DNA of 56,945 bases from Zychaea mexicana (Eukaryota > Mucoromycota > Mucoromycetes > Mucorales > Lichtheimiaceae). A program made the position numbers and the translations under genes. Positions 22,040 through 32,978 of the stretch are shown in pieces. Below the pieces are notes generated by a model. The model was not told the DNA's origin and did no database searches. It saw only the letters and a program-made list of their open reading frames with translations. Within the stretch, counting starts at the first letter, position 1, and each line of letters starts with the position of its first letter. The stretch is taken from contig NW_026516861.1 in the NCBI RefSeq assembly GCF_025766255.1, positions 1 to 56,945 on the forward strand, given 5' to 3'.

Positions 22040-23029
22040 ACCTGGTTTTTGGCTACGTAATTTAAAACGTTTTCATTGTTGCTCACATCCGTCTTCTTCG
22101 TCATCGCCATCTTCCTCCCAATCCCTTTCCTCATCCTCTTCCAGCACTTGCTACTGCTGCTTCTTCTTCTTGTCCTCCTCTAGTTTCTTCTTGAATTCCT
22201 CGGTAATCTTCTTTTACAAGGCCTTGTAGAAGAATTTTCTGTCAGAGGAGAATCCCTGAGGATCCACGCTCATGACTGCATGTCGAGCCATCATTAGATT
22301 GGTATGCGCGCTCATCTTTGCAGTTGCAGCGCGTTCACGATCGATCTCTGTTTGGATCCACATCGTCTTCAACGTTTCTCTCTCGATCGAATCTGCTTCT
22401 TCTTTTTCTTCTTCTTCTTCGTCGTGAGCGCACTTTCTCTTGTTGGCCTTGGCTTTTTTTTGAACGATGGGTCTTGCTTAGCCTTCTACCATGGCTCGCA
22501 ACTCTTCTTGGCAACAATTGGTTGACACTTTAGTTGCTCCGCAAGCATATGCCATACGTGCTTCAAGCCAAGGTTTTTGCCACTATTGACAGGGCGGTTA
22601 TCAACATAAAACTCACAGGCTTTGTCGAACTATTATCTCATCTTTAGTCACTTCTTTATCTTTAAGGATACATCAAGTTATACATGAAATATGCAAAAGC
22701 GCCCGACCTTTTGTGCGTCGTTAAAGCCACTGTCGTTTACGGCCAAGACTTTGGCATTGCGACGAGATGGATATAAATCGAGATTGTAGCGAGGAGACAT
22801 CTCAGTTAAAGGGATTGCCAGTTTCTTTGACGAATTCGTCTTTGATGAGCGACCACATGGTGTCTTCGCTCATGTCATTGCTCGTTACTTCGTCAGTGGT
22901 TGTCCCCAAGTACGCGTTCACCAAAGCAATATCCTCGGCCTTGCTAAAAGCTTTGCCCTTTCTCTTGCACAGGGGGGCAACGGCAGAAACGTCAGACGGG
23001 GGAGTGGCGTTAGAAGTAGTGTTGTTCAT
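22040..23029 (-). pseudogene. Harbinger element 2 Myb/SANT-like gene, decayed
   Basis: The start is MNNTTSNATPPSDV at 23029. The first exon reads GKAFSKAEDIALVNAYLGTTTDEV and MWSLIKDEFVKETGNPF, a degenerate SANT-like helix set. Downstream, minus-strand segments around 22335-22560 and 22090-22220 encode Lys/Arg/Glu-rich coiled stretches typical of the C-terminal half, but in shifting frames with stops. The position opposite the transposase matches elements 1 and 3. Confidence 0.55.
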
Positions 23030-23151
23030 TTTGAAAGAATACAAACAAAGAATGAAGTGAGATAGAACTTTATTTTTCAAGTCCTTTTTTTCGATTCAAG
23101 AAACTGTTAAATTTAACAGGTTCGTAACAGCGACTACTGCAGCTGCTCTAA

Positions 23152-23587
23152 GAGAATCTTATCGTATTTTTATTACTAGGAAAAAACTGGCGTTGTAAAA
23201 CTAAAGTTGTATGTGCCTTATTTTCTTGATCGGGAAGATATTTTTATCCAGCCGTCCTATCAGGGAGCCGGCCCTTGCTAGGTCCAACTTTCTTGCTGTC
23301 CTATCTACACACAACGCTCCATTTCGCATCTGCACACAAGTACAACGGCTGAAAGTGATGGAAAAATTACAGCAATGCTCAGATATGGATGCGCTCTGTT
23401 GTGTCATGCATGGAGCACTTTCTCTCTCTATAGCTTATCCTTATCACTTCATAGTATTTCCGGCCTACTGAAAACCGTAGCTATGCAACTTATCGATAAC
23501 AGATATGACGAAGACCAGGATTACTCGATTCAACGAGTTTTGGCATAAAGATGTTAGCAATGGGTACGCGCTCCCTATGCTATCTTC
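23152..23587. other. Spacer between Harbinger elements 2 and 3
   Basis: About 440 bp without a supported gene. Short frames lack domains. Confidence 0.3.
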
Positions 23588-23783
23588 TAAGAGCATCCCC
23601 AGCAGTTGTGCCAAATCCCAAATTTGAAAATTAGAATAGAATTTTCTTATTCCCAGCGGTCATTCTATTTCCAAATTTGCTATTTTTCTCAATGCTGATC
23701 CCCAAATTTGAAACGCGCGTTTCAAAATTGAAATCAGGGCGTGCATATTATTAAAGTCTTCTGCAAACAGAATCTCGAACAAG

Positions 23784-24673
23784 ATGTCTGACATTAACAC
23801 CACCAATCCCACCACCAACTCCACTTGAGGCTTTGGTTGGACCGTTGAAGAGGATACGTTGCTGTGCAAGGCTTGGGTTGATAAGACTATGAACAGTGCA
23901 TAAGGCACGGATCAGTGTAGCGGTCTCAAGCCCAATGAGTCGGGTTTTTGAAAGGACGTACATGATGAGTTCATTTCGAAAGGAGGCGATATAACCCGCC
24001 GAAGTACCCCTGGCTCTATGTTGAGCAGATGGGGTAACATCCAAAGAGAAGTAGCTCGGTTGTGTGGCTGTTTAGCGCAGGTCACAGCAACACAAGGAAG
24101 TGGTCAGAATGATATGTCATTGGTAAATAAACATTTATCCTAACAGCACTACCACAATTACAAATATTTACATTGATTGTCATCGTGTAGCTCGACCTTG
24201 CAAAAGACTTGTTCAGGCAAACATCGCCAACAAAGAAGGCTCGCTTCAAGCTTGACCATTGCTACAAGCTCCTCCATAACCAGCCAAAGTTCTTGGTCCG
24301 TTATGTGGAGAAGACAACTGGCAATAGTGTCCCTGCTGAAGGAGGTCAAGCTCGTCCAGTTGGTCGCAAGCAAGCCAAGAAGCAGGAGCAAGAGGCTTCT
24401 CACAAGCGTAAACGTGACGAACGCAACGCCGAAGCCTTGGCTCTCCAACGAAAGCAATATTCTCTCGACAGAGAAAGATTCGACATGGAACGAGAGCTTG
24501 CTGACAACAACTTAATGAGCATGAGTTTGGAAGGCATGGATGAGCTCTCTCGTGCCTATTTTTTGAAACACAAGAGACAGGCTCTCAAGAGACTGGAAGA
24601 AGCTGAAGATCATGCTTGTGTCTCACAAGAGGGACAAGATGGATCTGAAAACGAAACAGAAGCGGAAGCATAA
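23784..24673 (+). pseudogene. Harbinger element 3 Myb/SANT-like gene, nonsense-mutated
   Basis: The ATG at 23784 (MSDINTTNPTTNST) opens a frame with a SANT-type motif, GFGWTVEEDTLLCKAW. It continues through TRRSTPGSMLSRWGNIQREV. Three stops interrupt it without frameshift: 23826-23828, 23901-23903 and 23949-23951. An intron ending near 24190 leads to a clean exon with KKARFKLDHCYKLLHNQPKF, a Lys/Arg/Glu coiled coil and an acidic tail ending ETEAEA. The family role is end-binding and transposase partner. Confidence 0.7.
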
Positions 24674-24770
24674 GCTACTTATTAATAAATGTTTATACAA
24701 AAGAACTCATTTGCTTAAAGTCAAAGTACTATTTGTTCATACTGTTATTTACATAGAAAGAATATATTTT

Positions 24771-26077
24771 TCAATAACTGTTGCCATGATGAGCCCATAG
24801 ATGTTCAATGAGATTTTTTTTCAGTTGATTGTGAACAGCTTCATCTCTGATCTCACTGTAGCGTTGGAAAAATTCCCTCATCGTGTTAGGGTTTCTCTCA
24901 ATTACCAAAGATGGTACAGGCCCTTCACATCTCACTTCCTCGCGTTCTTCATCTTCATCCCAGTCTTTGTGGTCACTCTCAATTATCATATTATGCATGA
25001 TAATGGCCAGCTTGTTGAGATCCCAAAGCTTTGCTGGATGTCAGATCACGGCAAATCTTGCTTACAGGATTCCAAACGCACGTTCAACATCCTTACACCA
25101 AGCTTCTTGCATTCTAGCAAAAAGCTGTATATAAGATGAGTAAAGGGATCATTGAGTTTTATGGTATCATTCTTACCTTGTTTTTGCTCGACCGGGTATG
25201 AAATTGTGTTGACAAACATTGCCCATAGTGGGTAAATGCCATCAACCAAATAATACCCTTTATCATATTCATGACCATTCACAGTGAACTTGATCGCAGG
25301 TGTAAGATCAGAGGCAGTGTTGCTGAACAATGGGGATCGGTTAAGAACATTGATGTCGTTTAAGAGCCCAGGAAGGCCAAAATGCGCATGCCATATCCAT
25401 GTTTCGTAATCAGCCATGGCTTCCAAAATGATCGTAGCGACCTTCTCCTTGCCTTAATACTGTCCCTTCCAACCGGAGGGACAGTTCTTCCATTCCCAGT
25501 GCATGCAGTCGAGAGACCCGATCATGCCGGGAAATCCGCGCCCTTCACTGTTCTTGAGGATACAGTCGAGGTCTTCCTTCATTAGACTTCGAAGGTATTC
25601 CTCACCGTGGTTCTCGATCACGCCCTCACAAAAGTACTCCAGGCATTGTAGAGCCATACTTTCACCGCAGCGTACATACTCGTCCACTGTGTCAGCCGAG
25701 ACCCTGTAAGCGAGCTGTCGGATTGCAGCAGTTGCCTTTTGCAAGGGCGTCAATCCAGATTTCAAAGTGGCATTGTACTTTTGAGGGAAGTACCAATGCT
25801 TTTCTATTAGCCCCTTGAGTATCTTGTCAAATACGTTCCTGGACATGTGGAAACGACGTCTGAACAGACTCTCAGGATACACTGGATCATCCGAGAAGTA
25901 GTCAGCATAAAGTCTATCATGACCTTCGACGCGACTACGGTTGATAGTTTTGCGACCAGCGACAGAACCTCCTCTACGTTTTGGTTGCTCTTTGTCTTCA
26001 GAATCTTCTTCGAGTGTTTCAATGAGACGTGCCAATGAGCGACGGCGAATGCGTCGTTTGGCATCTTCTTCAAGCAT
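24771..26077 (-). pseudogene. PIF/Harbinger transposase, three nonsense mutations, otherwise intact
   Basis: The likely start is MLEEDAKRRIRRRS at 26077. The frame is uninterrupted to GSLDCMHWEWKNCP (first Asp), then has a TAA at 25454-25456 exactly where element 1 has a sense codon in its AYQGKGK segment. It continues with LLNDINVLNRS (second Asp) and YYLVDGIYP. A 52-nt intron (25125-25176) leads to KDVERAFGIL (Glu). A TAA at 25062-25064 and a TGA at 25041-25043 follow. It ends HHGNSY. All three stops convert to Gln or Arg by a single T-to-C change, matching element 1. No indels are seen. Confidence 0.82.
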
Positions 26078-26281
26078 TCTCTTAAGTTGGTTTTCTATGT
26101 TTTTCTGAAGAATCAAATAAAAATAAGTGGGAGAGACAAAAAGGAGTTTTACAGCAAAGTTTAATTTTGGAACACGAAATTGGCACAACCGCTGGGAAAA
26201 TATGTGAATTCTATGGTCCCCCTATGATAACTGACTCCAAATTTAGGATGGGATTTGGCACAACCGCTAGGGATGGTCTAA

Positions 26282-27350
26282 TAGTACTATAATTCCGGTC
26301 AGTGTATCATTGACTCTACTGTACTACTTTATTGTCCCAAACGTTTTATACTATGATACTTCAGCATAGATGCACTGGCATGTGTTTAACCTACATCCTT
26401 TTCATGTTTTATAATAAGTCTATAATTTTATTATACACGAAGAAATCGTCAAACGCAAGTACCATTGCTATGAATATAGTTTTACTCAGCAGACTTATTG
26501 AAATCCTTCGGAATTCTAATTAAGTCTTAATAACAACCTCCCGGTTGTTTAAGATTGACTTCGTCAAAGTCAAGAACACTTCAAAAAATCAAAGATTTTT
26601 TATCAGCTCCCCACACCACATTAGGAAGAGGACTATCGAATCGATTTTAAAAAATCGATAACATTAAAAATTTTAATTTCATTAAATTTTTATATGTTTA
26701 TATATTATAAGATAATAGAGTTTTTAATTTCATTAAAAATCTTATTTTCATAATATATTCAATTAGTCTTCTCAAAGAGCATAGATATAGGGTAAAAATA
26801 ATGCGACTTTTGTTTATTATATCTGTCAGACACATTGATGCAGCTATGTATGAGTAAATGCAATAACTTGTTTCTAGGGCTCTAAATTTGAGCAATACAT
26901 CGTGTTAAGGCAGAAACGGTTGGTCAAGGTGCTGATTTTAATCCTGACAGGTATTTCTAAACGTTGTGGGGCTGGGCCCACTCCCAATATGATAGTATAT
27001 AATAATATTGATTGATAGTAAAGACAAAAATGTACACTGTACAGTGACAGATCTTCTCAAATGGCCTATATAGGCAATTAAAGCATTGGCTAGTTCTATG
27101 TTTTCTTCACATTCAAAAAAATGAAGAAACTCTTTATATCTTGGTTGTGAAATACTCTTATCGATACAGGATGAAATACACAGTTAAAATGGTCGAACCG
27201 TTGGGTCACAGTTCAGGATACAGGTCCCTTCTGGAAAGGTGTTATCTGTAGCTACTTTGCAACTGTGGATCAAAGGAACTGGCATTAATAGGTCGAGCGC
27301 CCAGTTATTCCAGCTGAAATATTTAAGGTGATTAAAGCATTAATGCATAA
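26282..27350. other. AT-rich spacer
   Basis: About 1.07 kb with no gene on either strand. Short self-complementary pieces occur (for example GACTTCGTCAAAGTC and ATCGATTTTAAAAAATCGAT near 26560-26660) but no complete element could be defined. Confidence 0.35.
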
Positions 27351-27352
27351 TA

Positions 27353-27695
27353 CAATAGCCGCTCGCTAAGTCAATCACCTCGGTCATGACCCAAAAGTGA
27401 TCGGCTTGTTGAATTCGATGCCTGATATAATGAGTGGGGTCTTCGTCTATTGATACTATATACATAGTAAACATTTTAGTCACTTGTTCGACTCCCGCAT
27501 ATTTCAGATATATGAGGAGATGAAATACTGTGATTTTATTGGTCTATATGAGCCGATATGTTACAGAGAAATGATCGGTGATCAGCTTACTAAGCAAGCT
27601 CGATATTCACTGCTTACTAGGTTGGTAATTTTGAAAATTGATTGGCTTAGCGAGAATATCGGCTTAGAAGTGATCGGCTTAGCAAGCGGCTACTG
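27353..27695. mobile_element. TA-flanked MITE, 343 bp
   Basis: The left end CAATAGCCGCTCGCTAAG mirrors the right end (reverse complement CAGTAGCCGCTTGCTAAG). TA occurs at both flanks (27351-27352 and 27696-27697). The right half contains repeated GGCTTAGCAAG/GATCGGCTTAG motifs. The internal frame at 27484-27708 runs out through the right end and is not a gene. Tc1/mariner-type by target choice. Confidence 0.7.
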
Positions 27696-27697
27696 TA

Positions 27698-28160
27698 ATT
27701 TTAGTTAGCATTGTTTATTCGATTTCGTTTAAACATGAGTATAGGAGTTTTACCAGTTTAGCGTCGCCTTTAATCTTACACAGTTCTCGTTCTTGTTGGG
27801 AGTGATCTCACGTGCAGACAGTACAGGCAACAGCTGCTCTTTTTACTTCTAAGTGCCAGGTGAAGGTCCCATATAAGAAAGACTATCGGGGTTTTTCCAT
27901 TAGCTTGGTTGTGTTCTAACGTTTTTCCTCTTCCACTAGAGAAAATGGAACGAACTGTTGCTGTAACATTTCTTACACAGAAACTGGGAGGCACCAGATG
28001 GTCTTTCATAAAAGGCAAATTAAGGATCTTTAGCACTGTATAGTTTGGAAACTGGCCAATACTGTTACATTCATCTTCGAACAAGTTGAGAAGGTATTGT
28101 AGCGTATTAGCTTATATAAGAGTCACAAATCCCAGTAACACGGAAGGAAGATATAAGTAA
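27698..28160. other. Spacer before the Mutator-like element
   Basis: About 460 bp without a gene. The last 8 bases (28153-28160, ATAAGTAA) form the left target duplication of the Mutator-like element. Confidence 0.4.
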
Positions 28161-28372
28161 CAGAGCTGCTCGAGCGACCAAATTTTTCCTTGCGTAGACT
28201 AAATTTCTACATATAGAAGTTTAAACATCCGTTACACATGTCTCCTCTACTATCTTCACTCCTTCGGGAGACCAAACTTCTCCCCACACCAATTTCAGAT
28301 TTTTTCTTACAATCTGTAATTCCTTGCGTAGACCAAAAAAAGTGGAAGTGTAATTCTATGTGTAGACTAAAA
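28161..28372 (+). repeat. MULE left terminal inverted repeat
   Basis: It starts CAGAGCTGCTCGAGCGACCA. The match to the reverse complement of 48247-48458 is high along about 212 bp, with scattered mismatches. Within each arm the motif CCTTGCGTAGACCAAA occurs at least twice, plausible transposase-binding sites. Confidence 0.9.
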
Positions 28373-28814
28373 AAAAAAAACAAAAAACAAATAAACTCTA
28401 AATAGTGATAGCAAACACAAACACTCGAGAAGTTATTTGAAACACTGCTGCGCCAGCTACTTCTTTACAAGAGCTGTCCGAAATTATACTGTAACACCAT
28501 TGTCAAGATTGCTCAGCTTTTTTTACCTTCTCTGATACTACTATTTGCTGCGGTATCTACTTATCATGCTGTTTGTCGCTGCTAAGCGTTCAGTACAGTA
28601 ACCCACTATGCCGCAGCAATTTGACTATGCAATGTGCTTTGTTATCTCTTGTATGAGATGCGTATTTACTCATATATGGTATTGAGTAAAAAAAAAGTAT
28701 AAATATCAGGACCAATTGCTTGATTAATCGATAGTAATCAATTCTATTTTCAATCCCTATTTTTACTTGTACCTATTAAAAACTTGCATAGTCCCATCTA
28801 GCGATTATCATACC

Positions 28815-31591
28815 ATGAGTCACCTTATTGGAAGAACCTACGACACCGCAGATGATATGGTGAAAGACATTCAAGCCTACGCCAAAGAAGAAGGGTTCAC
28901 CATCGTTAAGAAAACCAATGAATAAGGCAGCGCACTGACCTTCAAGTGTAAGAAGCATGGCAAATACCAGGATCGTGTCACCGCTAAAGGAATGTCCCGC
29001 CAAAGACAAGGCAAAAGTCAAAAAACTGGCTGTCTATGGGAGATCTACGGCTCATACACTCAAGTCAAGAAAGGCGAACCCAAAGCATGGCAAATCAGAA
29101 GATTCAATTGACATTATGGAAGAGAGTATAAGTCTAACTCGGATGAAGTATTTGCTCTTGACGACGCTATTGAGCATAACCACCCGGTAGAGAAGAGCAA
29201 CGGCGAAGCTCCTAGCTACGTACCTTACCAACGTCGAGAGTTTTATCAAGATGACGAAGTGCTTGAAACCCTGGCCAGCACAGAAGCGGCGTCTCTCCGA
29301 CCAGCTAGCATAGCAGAACTCGTTTGGACAAGACATAACGGTATCCTTATTACTCCTAAGGACGTTTCTAACTTCCAGCAAAGATACTATAATGTCTCGG
29401 CTATTGACAGCAAGTTTTCACCGCTTGTTGACTATCTACAAGGTCACGGTTACGTCTCGCATTATGAGATCAATTCCAACAAAGTCCTCAAGGCTCTTTT
29501 TGTGGTTCATCCCAACAACATAACTATGGCACGAAGGTAAAGGAACTAGAAAACTCTTTGAGCATTACAACTTTCGAACCGAAAACGGTTTACAAATTCT
29601 AATGGCGATCAATTATAGGTTCCCTCATGTAATCCAAATCGATTCTACCTACAAAACGAATATCCACAACATGCCACTTGTGAACATAGTGGACGTAGGC
29701 AACCTTGGAACCAACAGCCTTCGTACGTTCATTATCGCGTCTGCCATTATCTCCAACGAGAACGAGGATATGTACACCTGGGTCGCCAAGAAAATGCATG
29801 ACATCGTGTGGTCTGCATCGAGCTCCAGAGCTCCAGCATCGTTTATAACTGACGGCGACAATGCATTGAGAAACGCTCTGTCTGAAATCTTCCCGCACAT
29901 TACGTCAATTCTTTGTGCATGGCACGTTGAAAAGAATTTCATGAAGCGTTGCAAGAAGAAGTTCCCTCCTGCGTTACGTGGCCGAGAATCCGAAGAACAA
30001 AAATTTAATAAAGCCGTTGTAGCCTTGTTATACGCTCGAACCGAAAAGGATTTTGAAGCAGGAGTGACCGATTACCAGGAGTTGGCAAAGTTGTCAACAA
30101 TTGAGGATGAACTTATCGAATATCTCAATGAGTAAGTTCTCTATCTTTTATGTAAATGAGCTATGTTTAGTTAAAGATGCAAACGAATACTAATAACAAA
30201 CATCAAAATCGGGATAAAAACTAGAATGCTCAAGAGCAAAGAAGACTGGGCAGGTCCTTGGTGTGAAGCAAAAAAGCATTTCGGCTGCAGATCTACACAG
30301 AGAGTCGAAAGCGCTCATTATATGCTAAAACGACATTTGGATAAGCCAAAGTCGTTAAGACTCATTGTTTAAGAGTATCCATGAGTGGTGTATTCAATCA
30401 GTAAGACATATTTCTGTTAATTAATCGAAAGTATATAGTACATCAATTTGATACTAATTTGATCTTATTTATTCATATAGCAAAAGAGTCGAGACATTTA
30501 CCTGTCAAACGAAACGCAAAGTGTACCTGTAGTAGTGTTACAACAAGACGATGTATACTATTTCCAGAATGTTATTAGGAAGATCTCGCACTTTGCGTTA
30601 CTTTTACTTCGTAACGAATGTACTTCACGAGGAGAACAGCGCGACAACTGCCCATGCATACCATTGAGAAACTACAGCCTTCCTTGTCGTCACACGCTCC
30701 CGCAAGATCCTATCCCACTGGAATCAATTGATTCGTTCTGGCATCTAAAAGACAATGGAGGTGAGCACTAATTAGCATATATTACTCATACTATGTACAG
30801 GTCTCATTATGAAATTTATACTCATGGATACTGGTTTTTATAGAAACTGATGTAACAGCTCTTGCTCAAAGCACAAATGAACGCTCGAAACAAGTTTTAT
30901 TTGTAGCACACCATCAAATGCTGGCAATGCAAAATGACCCGCAAAAATTATCCACATTCTTGGATAATATTGAAGGTGCAATCCAAGCAGCCATTGATGA
31001 CATTGCTGATATAAATGATGTGGTGCTGCCAAAGAAAGTGAAGACCAAAGGACGAGCAGCAGAACGACGAAAAAGGACACGAAGATCGCGCCTCCAGATC
31101 ATAAACTTGGTTGCAGATAAGGACAAGAGTGGAATCCCATCCAATGATTCATCCGACGAAAGTGGTGATACGCAAAGTAAAAGGTATTATTCATACATAC
31201 CATTAGATTGTCAAATTTTGGGATCACAAATGTACTAAGCGACGAGTATGTAATGTAGAGTGAGAACCGATCCTAACGATGATGTCCCATCTCTCATCAT
31301 TCCAAAAAGGTGTCAACTATTGGAAAATTCTGCTACACAGAGTCAGCAACAAAGAGAAAGTCGACAAGGTAATACTGTGATATATATATTATGAAAGATA
31401 ATTTTTCTGTCTTACTTATGATACGCATGAAATGCAATTATTCTTTTATCTCATATAGCTGCCGAAAAAGACAAACCGTACAGTTTGCACTTGAGGCGAA
31501 ATCAGAATAACTCGTGCTTCATTGACGCTCCAATGGAGATGCTGTGGCATTCTGCTTTCCCCTTCATCGATATGCGCAACCAGCTCCTACC
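28815..31591 (+). pseudogene. MULE transposase gene, 5' part: FAR1-like, MULE DDE, SWIM, start of peptidase-like domain
   Basis: Exons 28815-29536, 29619-30131, 30225-30400, 30480-30760, 30844-31183, 31259-31368 and 31459-31591 splice in frame at GT..AG sites, except for one likely 1-nt indel near 30350. Residues 1-130 form a FAR1/WRKY-GCM1-like zinc domain (FKCKKHGKYQ..EHNHPV). The DDE core has VIQIDSTYKTN, SFITDGDNALRNA, ILCAWHVEKN and ARTEKDFEAGV. A SWIM finger follows (CPCIPLRNYSLPCRH). A helical and basic region leads to NNSCFIDAPMEMLWHSAF, a Cys-box-like motif. Stops at 28923-28925 and 29109-29111 interrupt the first exon. The last exon is broken by the chromovirus; coding resumes at 46308. 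Confidence 0.8.
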
Positions 31592-32012
31592 TGTGGTGAA
31601 CCACATTAATACACTGCTTAAGATATCAACAATAAGATATTCGGTTAAACATTATAGCACACACGTATGGACACTACGGCATTTCGGCTAAACACTATTG
31701 AATAAAATCTCTCACTCAGATGATCCACCTTACGTGAACAGGACAATGAACCTATCAACAGGTACCTCGGCCATTACATCAGCTAACGCCGGTTTCAAAG
31801 ATGTGCCCGATTAACATAGCGACTTCAATAGAAGTTCTGATACGTCCTTGATCCATCCTCTATCACATAGTTTATCCATTAGTCAGATGAATTGATATCG
31901 CCGTCTTAATAGCTAGAATATAAAAGAGCTTTATCTTTTGTTGGAATAAAACATCATCTCAAAGATACTTAATCTTGTCCCTTATTATCTTTATTAAAGC
32001 TCTATCATCACA
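31592..32012 (+). repeat. Chromovirus 5' LTR
   Basis: 421 bp, starting TGTGGTGAACCACATTAAT and ending CATCATCACA. It contains a TATA box at 31919-31926 and differs from the 3' LTR at about four sites. The first 17 bases contain a short palindrome (TGTGGTGAACCACA). Confidence 0.93.
31919..31926 (+). promoter_or_regulatory. TATA box of the 5' LTR
   Basis: TATAAAAG lies about 95 bp before the LTR end. Transcription would be expected to start about 30 nt downstream, close to 31955-31960. The same box recurs at 46209-46216 in the 3' LTR. Confidence 0.6.
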
Positions 32013-32016
32013 TTTT

Positions 32017-32025
32017 TATCTTTGA
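32017..32025 (+). promoter_or_regulatory. Candidate self-priming primer-binding site
   Basis: TATCTTTGA, 4 nt after the LTR, is the exact reverse complement of TCAAAGATA at 31959-31967. That is where the transcript is expected to begin. No obvious tRNA-type TGG.. site follows the LTR. This would fit Tf1-like self-priming, in which the RNA 5' end anneals to the PBS. The complementarity is only 9 nt, so this is a hypothesis. Confidence 0.35.
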
Positions 32026-32055
32026 AAACCTTGTTTTTTCCTTATATCTTACATC

Positions 32056-32226
32056 ATGTCCTCCGATAACAACCAAGCTACAAACATTAACGAAACCGTT
32101 GATCAAGCCAACGTGGTAACTCCAGGAACGGTCGAGGTCTCAAGCAACGATGTTGAAATGGTGGACTCAGAATCGGCGTCCAAAAATGGCACTGAAACTA
32201 GTACTGAAACCACGGCCAGGAACATA
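32056..32226 (+). CDS. Gag, N-terminal part (5' of the nested Tc1-type element)
   Basis: The start ATG is at 32056 (MSSDNNQATNINETVDQ), 43 nt after the 5' LTR. The 57 codons are Asp/Glu/Thr/Ser-rich and disordered. The frame is interrupted after codon 57 at a TA dinucleotide by the element at 32227-41119. It resumes in phase at 41122, so Gag was intact before that insertion and would have been about 379 aa. Confidence 0.75.
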
Positions 32227-32978
32227 CAGGATTTTGAATCCAATCCCGGACACGGGCTCTAAAATTTTCGCGAACGGGATTTTTTTTTTCGCTCATGGGA
32301 TTTTTTTTTTGGTTTACGGGATTTACCATTTCGTTCGCGGGCTTCTTTTTCGCCAATGAGGTTTTCCATTTGGCCAACGGCGTTTTGATTTGGCCAACAG
32401 CATTTTATTTCGCTAATGGCCCCTTTTTTCGCTAACGGCATTTTCACTTGGTCAACGGCCCCCTTTTTCACTAACGGCGTTACTAATTTGCTTACAGCAT
32501 TTTATTTCGTCAACGGCATCGTCACTTGGGCAACGGCCCCTTATTTGGTCAACGACATCATTATTTCGCTTACAGTTTTTTTTTATTTCGCTAACGGCAT
32601 CTCACTTGGTCAATGGCTCTCTTTTCCGCTAACGGAATTACTAATTTGCTCACAGCAATTTATTTCGTCAACGGCATCGTCACTTGGGCAACGGCCCCTC
32701 ATTTGGTCAACGACATCATCATTCCGCTTACAGTTTTTTATATTTTACTAACAGCATTTTCACTTGGTCAACGGCCCTCTTTTTCGCTAACGGAATTACT
32801 AATTTGCTCACAGCATTTTTTTCTGTCAACAGCATCGTCACTTGGCCAACAGTCCCTCATTTGGCTTACAGCATTATTGTTTCGCCCATGTTACTGTCGC
32901 TTGGCTAGCAGCATTTTTAACCATTAGTCTTTGCTTTTTGGTGCCTACGCCTTTCACTTATTCAAGCAAAGGTGCTTT
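32227..32978 (+). repeat. Left long terminal inverted repeat with internal tandem units
   Basis: About 750 bp. After the outer 100 bp (CGGGATTTTTT-type steps), three tandem units of about 158 bp start near 32431, 32590 and 32747. Each is built from short modules such as GCTAACGGCATT, CACTTGGTCAACGGCC and ATTACTAATTTGCT. The AACGG/AACGAC core recurs dozens of times at 12-25-bp spacing. Open frames through it are repeat artefacts. Confidence 0.85.

Larger units (their letters stand above)
18620..23148. mobile_element. PIF/Harbinger element 2, 4,529 bp including a nested insertion
   Basis: The inverted ends begin GAGCAGCTGCAG at the left and end with the reverse complement at the right. Both continue into GTCGCTGTTAC and CTGTTAAATTTAA-like motifs. 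A TAA target duplication is present (18617-18619 and 23149-23151). It carries a plus-strand transposase and a minus-strand Myb-like gene, convergent as in element 1. Insertion of the chromodomain-DDE element at 19433-21264 (1,832 bp) accounts for its excess length; without it the element would be about 2.7 kb. Its ends differ from those of elements 1 and 3, so it belongs to another subfamily. Confidence 0.85.
23591..26278. mobile_element. PIF/Harbinger element 3, 2,688 bp
   Basis: The left end GAGCATCCCCAGCAGTTGTG pairs with the right end (reverse complement GACCATCCCTAGCGGTTGTG). Both continue GCCAAATCCCA. The target duplication is TAA (23588-23590 and 26279-26281). The outermost 13 bp are nearly identical to element 1, so the two use related terminal recognition. 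Internally a Myb-like gene is on plus and the transposase on minus, again convergent. Confidence 0.88.

Noticed and set aside
32416..32927. Several overlapping plus-strand ORFs, mirrored at 40348-40930
   Set aside because: They are translations of the tandem AACGG modules in the inverted arms. All frames stay open because of the repeat, and none has an independent start context or domain.
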